From: Pseudomonadota bacterium | Lineage (GTDB): Bacteria > Pseudomonadota > Gammaproteobacteria > Burkholderiales > Burkholderiaceae_B | DNA length: 64,000 nt | Direction: 5' to 3' | NCBI GenBank assembly: GCA_023423975.1 | Contig: JAFAEO010000073.1 | Coordinates: 124,001-188,000 of the forward strand | Shown: positions 34,579 to 43,866 of the stretch, piece by piece | How positions within the stretch are numbered: position 1 is the first letter of the stretch | How the letters are laid out: every line of letters starts with the position of its first letter | Made by a program: the position numbers and the translations under genes | The notes under the pieces: model-generated | Databases searched by the model: none | Told to the model about the DNA's origin: nothing | Seen by the model: the letters and a program-made list of their open reading frames with translations, nothing else

Positions 34579-35163
34579 ATGTCTACTTACTCATCCAGCA
34601 CTTCAATCACAGACGATGCGCCCGACGCGGCGTTGACCGAAACCCTGCAGGACAGCACCTTTATTTTTGAAGGCAAGGTCATCAAGGTAACAGTGGACAC
34701 CGTGGTCCTGCCCAATGGTAAGACAGCGACCCGCGAGGTGGTGCGACACTGCGGCGCAGTTGCCGTGCTGGCCGTCACACCTGAAGACAAAGTTGTTCTG
34801 GTCAGGCAGTTTCGCCACCCTACCGGCGGCCCGCTGCTGGAAATACCAGCAGGCAAGCTGGATGTCGATAACGAACCGCCCGAACAATGCGCCTATCGCG
34901 AACTGGCCGAAGAAACGCCCTATACGGCGGGTGGCATGACACTGATACACACTTTTTATACGGCGCCCGGCTTTTGCGACGAGTTGATGTACGTTTTCCG
35001 TGCCGAAGGAGTACGACAGGACAGCACTCTGAACGCCGATGATGATGAGTTTGTACAAACGGTATTGATGAGCCGCCAAGAAGTTCGCCAGGCCATTGAC
35101 AAGCAACAGATTCGCGACGCCAAAACATTAGTGGCATTGCAATCGTGGTTGCTGGAAAAATAA
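34579..35163 (+). CDS. NUDIX hydrolase (ADP-ribose pyrophosphatase-like)
   Basis: The 194-residue protein belongs to the ADP-ribose pyrophosphatase subgroup of NUDIX hydrolases, which split ADP-ribose and similar nucleotide sugars. The NUDIX box GX5EX7REUXEEXGU is present as GKLDVDNEPPEQ and RELAEETPYTA, so the final glycine is replaced by proline while the catalytic acids are kept. The upstream strand segment VVLVRQFRHPTGGPLLEIPAGKL is typical of the subgroup. The chosen ATG opens MSTYSSSTS; an upstream GTG has no family-like residues. It appears monocistronic. Confidence 0.88.
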   Translation: MSTYSSSTSITDDAPDAALTETLQDSTFIFEGKVIKVTVDTVVLPNGKTATREVVRHCGAVAVLAVTPEDKVVLVRQFRHPTGGPLLEIPAGKLDVDNEPPEQCAYRELAEETPYTAGGMTLIHTFYTAPGFCDELMYVFRAEGVRQDSTLNADDDEFVQTVLMSRQEVRQAIDKQQIRDAKTLVALQSWLLEK

Positions 35164-35234
35164 TGGCCGCGCCACGGCGAGGCGCATGACGCAGCACCCT
35201 CGTTGCATGACGCCAGACGCAGCTCAGACCTATA

Positions 35235-36368
35235 TCAGGGCGAGAGCCCCACGCTGCCGATATCGTCGGGGCTGGACAGGCTAAGCAACTTGGTTTCAGT
35301 CTGCGCCAGTCGTACCCCGGCCGTGGCAAATATAAAGCCGCCAACCGGCGCATTGACCGGCGTTACCGTCAACGCGACCGGATCCACGATTTCAGCCAGC
35401 AACTGATCACGTTGCACCCACTGCCCTGCAGCAACGTGATACACCACAATACCGGCACAAGGCGTGACCACATAGGCCAGTCCGCCCAGCGGATGCGGCT
35501 CGCAGCGCAATGGCGGCATCGGCGCCACGTCGGCAGCGGGCAACTGTATATAACCCTGCTGATTCAGGTATTGGATTAGTGCAAGCGCATCATGCTCGGC
35601 ATATTCATGTGTCAGATCGCGGTCACCGCGCAATTCAACAGTTGCCGCAAAGCAGGCCAGCGGAATGTTCGCCTCTGGATAGACGCTTTGCAATTTCAGC
35701 CAGGGGGTGGACACCATCTCATCAAACGAACACGACAGGGAATCTTCGGCCAGCAACTGGCATTCGCTTTGCAGATAGCGGGCCAACGGTTCACAGCGGT
35801 CCCATACCTGCGGCAGGGAATACACATGCATGACGGCACGATTATCGCAGTGCAGATCCAGCACGATATCGGCATCACAGGCCATTTTCAACAGCGTGAT
35901 ATGCAGCTCATCGATCAGCCGGGCAGGTGCCAGTGCATCCAGCACATCCCGCATTTTTCCTCGGATCAGCGCCAGATTGGCCTGGGTGTCTGCACCGGGC
36001 TTTTCACGACTGTTCTGCAACGCAGTCAGCAGATTTTCGTATAGCGGGACACCGGTAAGACGATTGAAATTCTGTCCCGTGGGCAACTGGAAACGGCCAA
36101 TATGTTCGTAGAACACGCTTTGCGACAGCCCGATCGGGTTGCAAAACGGCACCAGAATAATTTCACAATTGAGCGCGCCCTGCTTTTCCAGTTCCTGCAG
36201 TCGGCGATTCAGATAGAAGGCCGCCAGCGAGCCGGGCAGTTCGTCCGCATGCAGGCTGGCCTGCATATACACCTTACGGCCGGTGTCTGTCGGTCCGAAA
36301 TGAAAGGCATTGATTTCAAATGAAGCACCGGGGGCGCTGAGTGATAAAACGTGTTTTTTGTGCTGCAT
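35235..36368 (-). CDS. Succinylglutamate desuccinylase/aspartoacylase family deacylase
   Basis: The 377-residue zinc-dependent amidohydrolase-like protein belongs to the AstE/AspA family (M14-like). Zinc ligands are seen in SLHADELPG (HxxE) and further on in DLHCDN, and a C-terminal domain (about residues 290-370) resembles a lipoyl-like beta barrel. Family members remove acyl groups from N-acyl amino acids; the substrate is unknown. The start ATG overlaps the TAA stop of the upstream permease by one base (TAATG), so it is translationally coupled to the amino-acid transporter. That suggests it processes the transported substrate. Confidence 0.88.
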   Translation of the reverse strand: MQHKKHVLSLSAPGASFEINAFHFGPTDTGRKVYMQASLHADELPGSLAAFYLNRRLQELEKQGALNCEIILVPFCNPIGLSQSVFYEHIGRFQLPTGQNFNRLTGVPLYENLLTALQNSREKPGADTQANLALIRGKMRDVLDALAPARLIDELHITLLKMACDADIVLDLHCDNRAVMHVYSLPQVWDRCEPLARYLQSECQLLAEDSLSCSFDEMVSTPWLKLQSVYPEANIPLACFAATVELRGDRDLTHEYAEHDALALIQYLNQQGYIQLPAADVAPMPPLRCEPHPLGGLAYVVTPCAGIVVYHVAAGQWVQRDQLLAEIVDPVALTVTPVNAPVGGFIFATAGVRLAQTETKLLSLSSPDDIGSVGLSP

Positions 36369-37084
36369 TATGCTTGTGCCAGATGTCGGGAATTGAGATG
36401 AACCAGATAGCGCTGCTCGATTTTGCGAAAGATAAAGACCAGCACGAAATTGAGCACCAGGTAAATACACGCTGCTGCCGAATAGGCAATGAATGGCTGA
36501 TAGGTATTGGTCACGAACAGGCTGGCCGCACCGGTAATTTCCATCATGGCCACCGTAGAGGCCAGCGCTGTGGAGTGCATAGTCATGATAACTTCATTGC
36601 TATAGGCCGGCAATGCACGACGCAGGCTTGACGGCAGAATGATGCGGCGCATTGCATTGCGACGATTCATGCCATAGGCGCGGGCCGCCTCGATTTCTCC
36701 ACGATCGGTATTTTTGATGGCGCCGGAAAAAATCACCGTGGAATAGGCGGCCGTATTCAGCGTCAGGGCAGCCAGCACCCAGATAAAGCCTTCCTTGAGA
36801 AAACCGAAACCGGGCTGCGACATAAGCTGCCCGATGAAGTTAAAACTGGGAATGCCGTAATAAATAATATAGATCTGCACCAGCAGCGGCGTGCCGGTAA
36901 AGAAATAGGTAAAGGCATGCACCAGACGTGCAGAAAGCGTATGCTGGCGCTGGTGAATCACCGACAGGGGAATAGCCATGCACAGGCCGACGGCCACTGA
37001 CAAGGCCGTGAGTGTTAACGTGAGCGGCGCTGCCCGCAAACAGGTTACCAGCGCGTCAACAAAAAGGGAAAGCGTTTCAGACAT
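36368..37084 (-). CDS. Polar amino-acid ABC transporter permease (HisM-like)
   Basis: This inner-membrane subunit is about 238 residues with five predicted membrane helices and the binding-protein-dependent transport (EAA) loop EIEAARAYGMNRRNAMRRIILP, which contacts the ATPase. It is most like HisM. The chosen ATG opens MSETLSLFVDAL; 50 open codons further upstream overlap the partner permease and are not family-like. It overlaps the upstream HisQ-like gene by eight bases, and its stop codon overlaps the start of the deacylase gene. Confidence 0.92.
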   Translation of the reverse strand: MSETLSLFVDALVTCLRAAPLTLTLTALSVAVGLCMAIPLSVIHQRQHTLSARLVHAFTYFFTGTPLLVQIYIIYYGIPSFNFIGQLMSQPGFGFLKEGFIWVLAALTLNTAAYSTVIFSGAIKNTDRGEIEAARAYGMNRRNAMRRIILPSSLRRALPAYSNEVIMTMHSTALASTVAMMEITGAASLFVTNTYQPFIAYSAAACIYLVLNFVLVFIFRKIEQRYLVHLNSRHLAQA

Positions 37085-37784
37085 GCGCGTCCTCTCTGGC
37101 AAAACCACGCTGATAATGCTTGTCCAGATAACGGAACACATACAGAGACACCGTCGTGAGCAGCAGAAACAGGAGCGCAGAAACGGTGTTGAAAATAAAA
37201 GGCAAGTGGGTGGCGCTACCGGCCTGCTGGGCAATGCGCGTCATATCGTCCAGACCAATAATGGATACCAGCGCTGTGGCCTTGGTCAGCACCAGCCAGT
37301 TATTACGCACACTGGGCAGCGCAAAGCGCATCATCAGCGGAAAGGTAATGCGTCGCAGCACCTGCAGGCCGCGCATGCCGTAGGCGTGACCGGCTTCAAT
37401 CTGTCCGTATGGGATGGCCATGATGGCGCCACGGAAGGTTTCAGTGAAATATGCGCCAAAAATGAATGACAGGGTCAGTACACCCGCAGCAAAAGGGCTG
37501 ATTTCGAAATAATCCAGTTCCCAGGCTTCGGTGATCGCGTTCAGGCCGATTTGTGCACTGTAATACACCATCAGCATCCAGATCAGGTCGGGCACCCCGC
37601 GCACGACGCTGGAATAGAGCCAGCCAAGACGAGAGAGCAGGCGATTGCGCGACAGTCGCATATTGGCGCCCACCAACCCAATAATGACAGAAATGACCAG
37701 CGAAAGCACGGCAATTTCGAGGGTCAGCACCGCACCCTGCAAAATGCGGGGCAAATACTGACCAATCAGATTTATTTCTTCCAT
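37077..37784 (-). CDS. Polar amino-acid ABC transporter permease (HisQ-like)
   Basis: The 235-residue membrane subunit is HisQ-like with the EAA loop QIEAGHAYGMRGLQVLRRITFP and about five helices. It would pair with the HisM-like product as a heterodimeric channel. The ATG of MEEINLIGQYL was chosen because GGGA lies seven bases before it; an ATG four codons upstream is possible, and the longer frame up to 37979 is not family-like. The substrate-binding protein gene is divergent on the other strand, and no ATPase gene is adjacent. Confidence 0.91.
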   Translation of the reverse strand: MEEINLIGQYLPRILQGAVLTLEIAVLSLVISVIIGLVGANMRLSRNRLLSRLGWLYSSVVRGVPDLIWMLMVYYSAQIGLNAITEAWELDYFEISPFAAGVLTLSFIFGAYFTETFRGAIMAIPYGQIEAGHAYGMRGLQVLRRITFPLMMRFALPSVRNNWLVLTKATALVSIIGLDDMTRIAQQAGSATHLPFIFNTVSALLFLLLTTVSLYVFRYLDKHYQRGFAREDAHV

Positions 37785-38232
37785 CCTGTTTCCCATTACA
37801 TGGCGCTGCGCATACCTTTTGACTATACACAACCCATTCGTTGCAGTGCCTGACGGGCAAAGAACAATACCATTGGCCACAGCCGGAGCGCAATACCTGC
37901 GCCCCGCGCATGCCCCGGTTCGGTAAAACCGGTGCCACTGGCGCCCAATTTTATCCGCCATCCCGGCGCCCGCGGCCATTATATCGCCCCGGACGCTGAA
38001 ATAAACCGCCGGTTTTCCCTTAGCCCTCTATACCGCCTGAGGGAAACTCCCTGTACATTTTCCGGCTGATGCTGTCATAATCTTCAATCCGGACCACCGC
38101 CCGCGGTGGTGCTACAACGCTGCAAACGGAAACAGATCGGGCAATGGCCCCCATGCAAGCAGGCATGCATCCGGCGCCGGCCGAATGACTGTTTTTCCGC
38201 TGCAGCACTGCTTACGTCATTTAGGAATATCC
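37785..38232. other. Divergent intergenic region of the ABC transporter
   Basis: About 450 bases between the permease and binding-protein genes. It holds a perfect 18-bp palindrome (listed separately) and presumably both promoters. No coding gene was supported. Confidence 0.5.
38093..38110. promoter_or_regulatory. Perfect 18-bp GC-rich palindrome
   Basis: ACCACCGC-CC-GCGGTGGT has 8-bp perfect arms. It lies 123 bases before the binding-protein ATG and about 310 bases before the HisQ-like start. It may be an operator or an RNA hairpin in the leader; there is no T run. Confidence 0.4.
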
Positions 38233-39021
38233 ATGAACCTGAAAAAACATGTTTTCGGAATCGGTCTGTGTGCGATCGCGCTGGCTGTTTCCACCTCGGC
38301 TGTCGCGGCTGACAAAACCATCCGCTTCGGTACAGACGCAACATACGCGCCTTTTGAGTCTACCAGTCCGTCCGGCGAAATCGTCGGCTTTGATATCGAC
38401 GTGGCAAAGGCCATGTGCGAAAAAATGCAGGCCAAGTGCACTTTCCAGAATCAGGGCTGGGACGGCATCATTCCGGCATTGCGTGCCAAGAAATTTGACG
38501 TCATCGCCTCTTCCATGAGCATTACGCCAGAGCGCGAAAAAGCAGTACTGTTCACGCAGAAAATCTGGACGACACCCAATATGTTTGTCGCCAAGAAGGG
38601 CTCAACCTATCAGTCCACCGCCGATGGTCTCAAAGGCCTGGATCTGGGCGTGCAGCAAGGCACCATCCAGGACAAATACGCGACCAAGTACTTCAAAGAC
38701 ACCAACATCAAGCGCTATAAAACGCTGGAAGATGCCTATAACGATCTGACGACCGGCCGCGTCAATGTTGTATTTGCCGATGGCGGCGTCACGACCGAGT
38801 TCGTTAACAGCCCAGGGGGCAAAGACTTCCAGATTGTGGGCGACCCGATCCCCTCTTCTGCCGATCCCGAAATTTTCGGCAAGGGCACCGGTTTTGCCGT
38901 GCGCAAGAACGATACCGAACTGAAGGATGCATTGGACAAGGCATTTGATGAAATCCGCAAGGATGGCACCTATCAGAAAATTGCCGATAAGTATTTCAAA
39001 TACGATATTTACGGCGGCTGA
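38233..39021 (+). CDS. Periplasmic polar amino-acid-binding protein
   Basis: The 262-residue SBP_bac_3 family protein has a signal peptide (residues 1-25, STSAVA-AD) and the typical opening IRFGTDATYAPFESTSPSGEIVGFDIDVA, with binding-site residues in SSMSITPEREK. It resembles lysine/arginine/ornithine and histidine binding proteins; specificity cannot be read from the sequence. AGGA lies seven bases before the ATG of MNLKKHVFG. It is divergent from the two permease genes that probably complete the transporter. Confidence 0.93.
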   Translation: MNLKKHVFGIGLCAIALAVSTSAVAADKTIRFGTDATYAPFESTSPSGEIVGFDIDVAKAMCEKMQAKCTFQNQGWDGIIPALRAKKFDVIASSMSITPEREKAVLFTQKIWTTPNMFVAKKGSTYQSTADGLKGLDLGVQQGTIQDKYATKYFKDTNIKRYKTLEDAYNDLTTGRVNVVFADGGVTTEFVNSPGGKDFQIVGDPIPSSADPEIFGKGTGFAVRKNDTELKDALDKAFDEIRKDGTYQKIADKYFKYDIYGG

Positions 39022-39364
39022 TCGGCACGTGAAGCGGCAAGCAGGTAGCCTTGCCGCCGTTGCGACCGCAAACCAGCACCGCCCCACCGGCATTCCCGGG
39101 TCGGGTACTGCACCCGCCCAGGGAGTGTCTTTCCCCAGGAAACACCGGGTTTCTGCGAAACGACCGGCAGGTGCGTCGTCACCACATAATAAAAAATAAC
39201 TTCTTCTAATTTCAGGCAAAATCCAGCCAACATGCACTTATCATGCAATTGATTTAAATTGCGTCAATCCAATCGCTTGCGTAGCATACGTTTACATCGT
39301 CACTCTCCTCTACCCTGTACGACTTGTGCGGGAAGACACTAGCTAAACGACAAGGAACGTAAGC
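39022..39364. other. Intergenic region before bioB
   Basis: About 340 bases. It starts with a hairpin after the binding-protein gene (GCGGCAAG / CTTGCCGC, 39034-39057) without a T run. The right part is AT-rich (TTGATTTAAATTGCGTCAAT), where the bioB promoter is expected. No gene is supported. Confidence 0.5.
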
Positions 39365-40420
39365 ATGGATACCCTTTCAGTGCACAAAACCCGTGAATCT
39401 GACGCAGCATGGACGGTACAGGCCATACTGGATCTATACCAGTTGCCTTTCATGGATCTGCTTTTCCGCGCCCAGCAAGTGCATCGCGAACATCACGAGC
39501 CCAATGCAGTGCAGCTGTCCAGCCTGCTTTCCATAAAAACCGGCGGCTGTCCCGAAGACTGTTCTTATTGCCCGCAGTCTTCCCGCTACGACACCGCCGT
39601 TGAGCGTGACAAACTCCTGCCGCTGGACCAGGTAATACAAGCGGCGCAACAGGCCAAAGCGGCAGGCGCGCAGCGCTTTTGCATGGGCGCCGCCTGGCGC
39701 AATCCCAAGCCGCATCAGGTTGATGCCGTCGCCGACATGATCCGGGCCGTCAAAGGCCTGGGTCTTGAAACCTGTGTCACATTGGGCATGTTGCGCGACG
39801 GTCAGGCGGCGCAATTGAAGCAGGCCGGGCTGGACTATTACAACCACAATCTGGATACTTCGCCCGAGTTTTACGGACAAATCATTACCACCCGCACCTA
39901 TCAGGATCGTCTAGATACGCTGGCGCGTGTACGCGATGCCGGCATTCATGTATGCTGCGGCGGCATCGTCGGCCTGGGTGAGTCGCGTCGCGAGCGGGCC
40001 GGACTGATTGCCCAGCTGGCCAATATGACTCCCTATCCGGAATCGGTGCCGATCAATAATCTGGTGAAGGTACAAGGTACACCCATGGCCGACAATGAAG
40101 AGATTGACCCGTTCGAGTTCGTTCGCACAATTGCGGTGGCACGCATTACCATGCCCAACACGTTTGTACGCCTGTCAGCCGGACGCGAAGCCATGCCCGA
40201 CAGCCTGCAGGCCCTGTGTTTCATGGCCGGGGCCAATTCCATGTTCTACGGGGAAAAACTACTCACCACCGGTAACCCTCAATTGCAGGCAGACCAGGCA
40301 TTATTTCAGCGACTCGATCTCAAGCCGGTAAGCCAGCGTCACACCGATGACCATGCAGCACCAACGGACTCGGCCGCCCGGTCATGCGCCTGCACCAGCG
40401 GTGCCCTGGCAGCGTCCTGA
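39365..40420 (+). CDS. bioB: Biotin synthase
   Basis: BioB is the radical-SAM enzyme that inserts sulfur into dethiobiotin, the last step of biotin synthesis. The 351-residue protein has the radical-SAM motif GGCPEDCSYCPQS (Cys-x3-Cys-x2-Cys) near residue 60, the YNHNLDTS segment and the arginine of the [2Fe-2S] site in RLSAGREAMPD. AAGGA is placed well before the ATG. The C-terminal 30 residues after the barrel are Thr/Ala/Cys-rich and not conserved. Other bio genes are not adjacent. Confidence 0.97.
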   Translation: MDTLSVHKTRESDAAWTVQAILDLYQLPFMDLLFRAQQVHREHHEPNAVQLSSLLSIKTGGCPEDCSYCPQSSRYDTAVERDKLLPLDQVIQAAQQAKAAGAQRFCMGAAWRNPKPHQVDAVADMIRAVKGLGLETCVTLGMLRDGQAAQLKQAGLDYYNHNLDTSPEFYGQIITTRTYQDRLDTLARVRDAGIHVCCGGIVGLGESRRERAGLIAQLANMTPYPESVPINNLVKVQGTPMADNEEIDPFEFVRTIAVARITMPNTFVRLSAGREAMPDSLQALCFMAGANSMFYGEKLLTTGNPQLQADQALFQRLDLKPVSQRHTDDHAAPTDSAARSCACTSGALAAS

Positions 40421-40488
40421 CCGGCCCGGCCACTGCATCCCCGTAACCCGATACCACTGATATCCCCTTTTTCATACACAGTTGAAAT

Positions 40489-41352
40489 ATGACCTATCTT
40501 ATTCTAAGCATTCTTTGCAGTGTGGCCGTCTCGGTGCTGCTCAAGGTCGCCCGCCGCCAGGGTATTGATATCCGCCAGGCCATCGCCTTCAATTATGTGG
40601 TGGCCTGCGCACTGACCTGGTTCCTGCTGGCGCCTTCGCTGGAACCCAAAGCCGGCCAGCAGCTCCCATGGCTGATTTTCGCCACACTTGGGGCCATACT
40701 GCCGGTGCTGTTCATGATCATGTCACGAGGGGTGGAATATGCCGGCATTGTGCGGGCCGATGCCGCGCAGCGGCTATCCCTGTTTCTGACCGTACTGGCC
40801 TCGTTCGTCCTGTTTGGCGAAGCACTCTCGGTCAATCGCGGCCTGAGCCTGGCGCTGGCTTTCGCCGCATTATTCTGCCTGCTGTGGAAGCCGGCAGACA
40901 CCACACCGGGCATCAACGTGCGCCAGGGTGCGCTGTATCTCTTTCTGATCTGGCTTGGCTATGGCGTGGTTGATATGCTGTTCAAACAGATCGCCAAAAC
41001 CGGCACTGCTTTTTCCAGCGGCCTGTTTTTATCATTTGTTCTTGCCGGTGTGATTATGTTTGGATATTTGCTGGTGCGCCGCACGCAATGGAATCGCCGT
41101 AGCGTCCTGGGCGGATCACTGCTGGGCCTGCTCAATTTCTGCAATATTCTTTTTTATATTCGCGCCCACCAGACTTTCCATGAAAATCCCACGCTGGTGT
41201 TTACAGTGATGAATATCGGCGTAATCAGCCTGGGCACGATTGTGGGGGCTGTCCTGTTTCGTGAAAAAATCAGCCGCATCAATCTGCTGGGTATTGCACT
41301 TGCCATTGTTGCAGTCTTCACGCTGTATTACTGGACGGTGATCAGCGGATAA
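40489..41352 (+). CDS. DMT-superfamily (EamA) membrane transporter
   Basis: The 287-residue inner-membrane protein has about ten hydrophobic helices arranged as two EamA repeats (SILCSVAVSVLLKVARRQG in the first; LIWLGYGVVDMLFKQ in the second). The substrate is unknown; EamA proteins often export amino acids or metabolites. It lies 68 bases after bioB on the same strand and may be co-transcribed, but the functional link is unclear. Confidence 0.85.
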   Translation: MTYLILSILCSVAVSVLLKVARRQGIDIRQAIAFNYVVACALTWFLLAPSLEPKAGQQLPWLIFATLGAILPVLFMIMSRGVEYAGIVRADAAQRLSLFLTVLASFVLFGEALSVNRGLSLALAFAALFCLLWKPADTTPGINVRQGALYLFLIWLGYGVVDMLFKQIAKTGTAFSSGLFLSFVLAGVIMFGYLLVRRTQWNRRSVLGGSLLGLLNFCNILFYIRAHQTFHENPTLVFTVMNIGVISLGTIVGAVLFREKISRINLLGIALAIVAVFTLYYWTVISG

Positions 41353-41468
41353 CGCCTCGTCACGTACGCCTGCAGGACGAGCTCTCCTGCAGGGCCGCGG
41401 TTCCTCCCTGCCGCAAAACTGTATAGGCCGCATGGGTGCCTCAGTTCCATAACGCGAGCGGCAAACTG

Positions 41469-41521
41469 AAAAAAACGGCACCGCCAAAGATTGATTTCCA
41501 GGACCAACCTTGGCGGTGCCG
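41469..41521 (-). terminator. Intrinsic terminator of the flavoprotein gene
   Basis: A perfect 12-bp stem (CGGCACCGCCAA / TTGGCGGTGCCG) with a 22-base loop is followed on the minus strand by seven T. It lies about 60 bases downstream of the D-2-hydroxyglutarate dehydrogenase-like gene. It could also serve in the other direction for the DMT transporter, but lacks T on that side. Confidence 0.85.
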
Positions 41522-41578
41522 TTCAGCATGCAGTCTTGCTTTATATCAGACAAAACGCACAGCCGGCCCCGTTGTCGA

Positions 41579-42985
41579 CTACAGCACTTTACCCGGGTTC
41601 ATGATGCCGTGCGGATCAAAGACCTGCTTGATCTGGCGCATTAATTTCAGTTGCAATGGGTCTTTATGATGCAAAAAGGCATGCCGCTTCAGTTGTCCGA
41701 TACCATGTTCTGCACTAATACTGCCACCGTACGCCATGACTTCGTCGAACACGGCGTCGGCAATCCGCGTCTCCCATTCGGCCGCCCAGTTCTTGTCTGC
41801 TCCCAGCGGACGCGACACGTTGTAGTGCAAATTACCATCACCGAAATGGCCGAAAATAAACAGCCTGCAATCGGGGCTGACCTTACGCAACTGCGCCTGC
41901 GCAGTATTGACAAACTCCGGAATGCGCTCGATAGGCAATGAAATATCATGCTTAAGGTGCGGACCATCAGCCCGCTGCGCTTCAGAAATTTCTTCACGCA
42001 AGCGCCATAGCGCCTGCAGTTGCGCCAGCGAAGCAGACACCGCCGCATCCACGCACAGCTCCTGCTCCAGCGCCTGGCCGATCACCTCTTCCAGCAATTG
42101 GTTCAGCGCCTGCTCATTGGCCGTATCGGCCAGCTCAATAAGCACATAGGCCGGATGGCGATCGCCAAACGGCAATTGCACGCCTTCAACGTGCGTCAGC
42201 ACCAGGTCCAGGCAGGCGTCGGTGAAGAACTCAAAGGCCTGCAGACGCGGGCCGCAAGCACCAAACACCAGGCGGAACAGCTCCAGAGCCTGCTGCTCGG
42301 ACTCGACTGCTGCCAGCACCACACTACGAACATGCGTTGGCGCATGCAGCCGAAGTGCAACGCCGGTGATCACACCCAGCGTACCCTCGGAACCAATAAG
42401 CAACTGCTTCAGGTCGTAGCCAGTATTATCCTTGCGCAAGGTCTGCAAGCCATTGAAGATTTCTCCGTCCGGCAGCACGGCCTCGATCCCCAATACCAGT
42501 TCGCGGGCCATTCCGTAACGCACTACGTTGACACCCCCCGCATTGGTGGCGACATTGCCGCCGATATGCGATGAGTCTTCTGCCGCCAGGCTAAGCGGCA
42601 GCAGGCGATCCTGCTCCTGGGCAGCACGTCGCAAATTGCCCAGAATGCAGCCGGCATCAGCCACCAGCGTATTGGCAATGGTGTCAATGGAACGGATACT
42701 CTTCATGCGATCCAGCGACAGAATAATGTTATCAGCACTCGCATCGGGCGTCGCGGCCCCGCAAAGCCCGGTATTGCCGCCACGTGTCACAACCGGTACT
42801 TTGTATTGACTGCACAGACGCATGCACTGCGCAACCTGCTCCGTAGAAACCGGACGCACCAGCGCCTGAGCGTTGCCTTTATATACACCGCGCCAGTCGC
42901 TCAGCCATGGTTCAATGATGGCCGCCTCGGTCTGCACCACATCTGATCCGAGCGCAGCCTGCAATTTTTCAAGAAATTCCTGCAT
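41579..42985 (-). CDS. FAD-linked oxidoreductase, D-2-hydroxyglutarate dehydrogenase-like
   Basis: The 468-residue flavoprotein has an N-terminal FAD_binding_4 domain (VVTRGGNTGLCGAATP, IGGNVATNAGGVNVVRYG, GSEGTLGVIT) and a C-terminal FAD-oxidase domain with a likely metal site (HFGDGNLHYN; SAEHGIG). The family oxidises D-2-hydroxy acids such as D-2-hydroxyglutarate or D-lactate. A FadR-type regulator gene lies 94 bases upstream on the same strand, so control by a hydroxy acid is plausible. The exact substrate is unproven. Confidence 0.88.
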   Translation of the reverse strand: MQEFLEKLQAALGSDVVQTEAAIIEPWLSDWRGVYKGNAQALVRPVSTEQVAQCMRLCSQYKVPVVTRGGNTGLCGAATPDASADNIILSLDRMKSIRSIDTIANTLVADAGCILGNLRRAAQEQDRLLPLSLAAEDSSHIGGNVATNAGGVNVVRYGMARELVLGIEAVLPDGEIFNGLQTLRKDNTGYDLKQLLIGSEGTLGVITGVALRLHAPTHVRSVVLAAVESEQQALELFRLVFGACGPRLQAFEFFTDACLDLVLTHVEGVQLPFGDRHPAYVLIELADTANEQALNQLLEEVIGQALEQELCVDAAVSASLAQLQALWRLREEISEAQRADGPHLKHDISLPIERIPEFVNTAQAQLRKVSPDCRLFIFGHFGDGNLHYNVSRPLGADKNWAAEWETRIADAVFDEVMAYGGSISAEHGIGQLKRHAFLHHKDPLQLKLMRQIKQVFDPHGIMNPGKVL

Positions 42986-43079
42986 TGTCTTTCCTAATAG
43001 TGGTCAAGCCAACTGCGACAGATGCACGTGTTGCAGTCAGTGTGATTACGAAAATAATAAATTTCTGGTCCAGCGTATC

Positions 43080-43856
43080 TCAGCCTGCCGTCTTCTGCGT
43101 GAACGCACTGGTATCGAGCCCCAGCCGTTCACTGGCCTTGCGCAGATGGGTCTGGGCGCGGCTGCGGGCCAGCTCCGGATCGCGCTGGCGCATGGCCTCC
43201 AGCACCTGCTCATGCTCGGCATGCACCTGTCTGGACAATGGGCTATGAGTCGCCTCTCGCTCACCCGCGTGCGAGGCCTGCTGCGTCTGTAATGCCTGTT
43301 CTGTCTTCAGTGTATGGACCCTGGCCGCATGCACACTTTGACGCCACTGCCTTGCCAGATAAGCCAGCAAATCACGGTAATGCGGGTTATGCGTTGCCTC
43401 TGCAATTGCCTGGTGAAACCCCACATCCCACTCCAGCGCCTCTTCAGGCTGGTGCAGGCTTTTTTCCAGCGATCGCAGAATATGCTGCATATGCCGCAAG
43501 TCTTCGGCAGTCGCCCTGACAGCAGCCAATGCCGCCGCAGCGCCCTCGATTTCAAAGCGCAACTCATAGATATGACGCAAGGCATCGCGATCCACCATCT
43601 CCGGCACCGGCAATTGAAAACCTTCGTTGACATCGCGACTGAGCACCATACAACCGGCGCCCTGGCGGGTACGCACCAGCCCCTTGGTTCGCAGACGCTC
43701 TGTGGCCTCACGGATAACCGCTGCGCTAACGGAAAACTCTGCCGCCAGCAGCTTGCCGGAAGGCAGTTTGGCCCCCACAGGGTACACGCCATCGGCAATG
43801 CGCTGCATGAGCGCCTGGGCAACACGGTCGGTCAGCGTTGAAGTGGTCATTTGCAT
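43080..43856 (-). CDS. FadR-subfamily GntR transcriptional regulator (hydroxy-acid locus)
   Basis: The 258-residue protein has an N-terminal GntR winged helix (about residues 5-75: KLPSGKLLAAEFSVSAAVIREATERLRTKG) and a C-terminal FCD domain with WDVGFHQAIAEATHN. The last 50 residues are longer and more charged than usual. It is upstream of the D-2-hydroxyglutarate dehydrogenase-like gene and has an inverted repeat 11 bases before its start, consistent with autoregulation. The start could also be the ATG two codons downstream. Confidence 0.87.
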   Translation of the reverse strand: MQMTTSTLTDRVAQALMQRIADGVYPVGAKLPSGKLLAAEFSVSAAVIREATERLRTKGLVRTRQGAGCMVLSRDVNEGFQLPVPEMVDRDALRHIYELRFEIEGAAAALAAVRATAEDLRHMQHILRSLEKSLHQPEEALEWDVGFHQAIAEATHNPHYRDLLAYLARQWRQSVHAARVHTLKTEQALQTQQASHAGEREATHSPLSRQVHAEHEQVLEAMRQRDPELARSRAQTHLRKASERLGLDTSAFTQKTAG

Positions 43857-43866
43857 GGCATAAATA

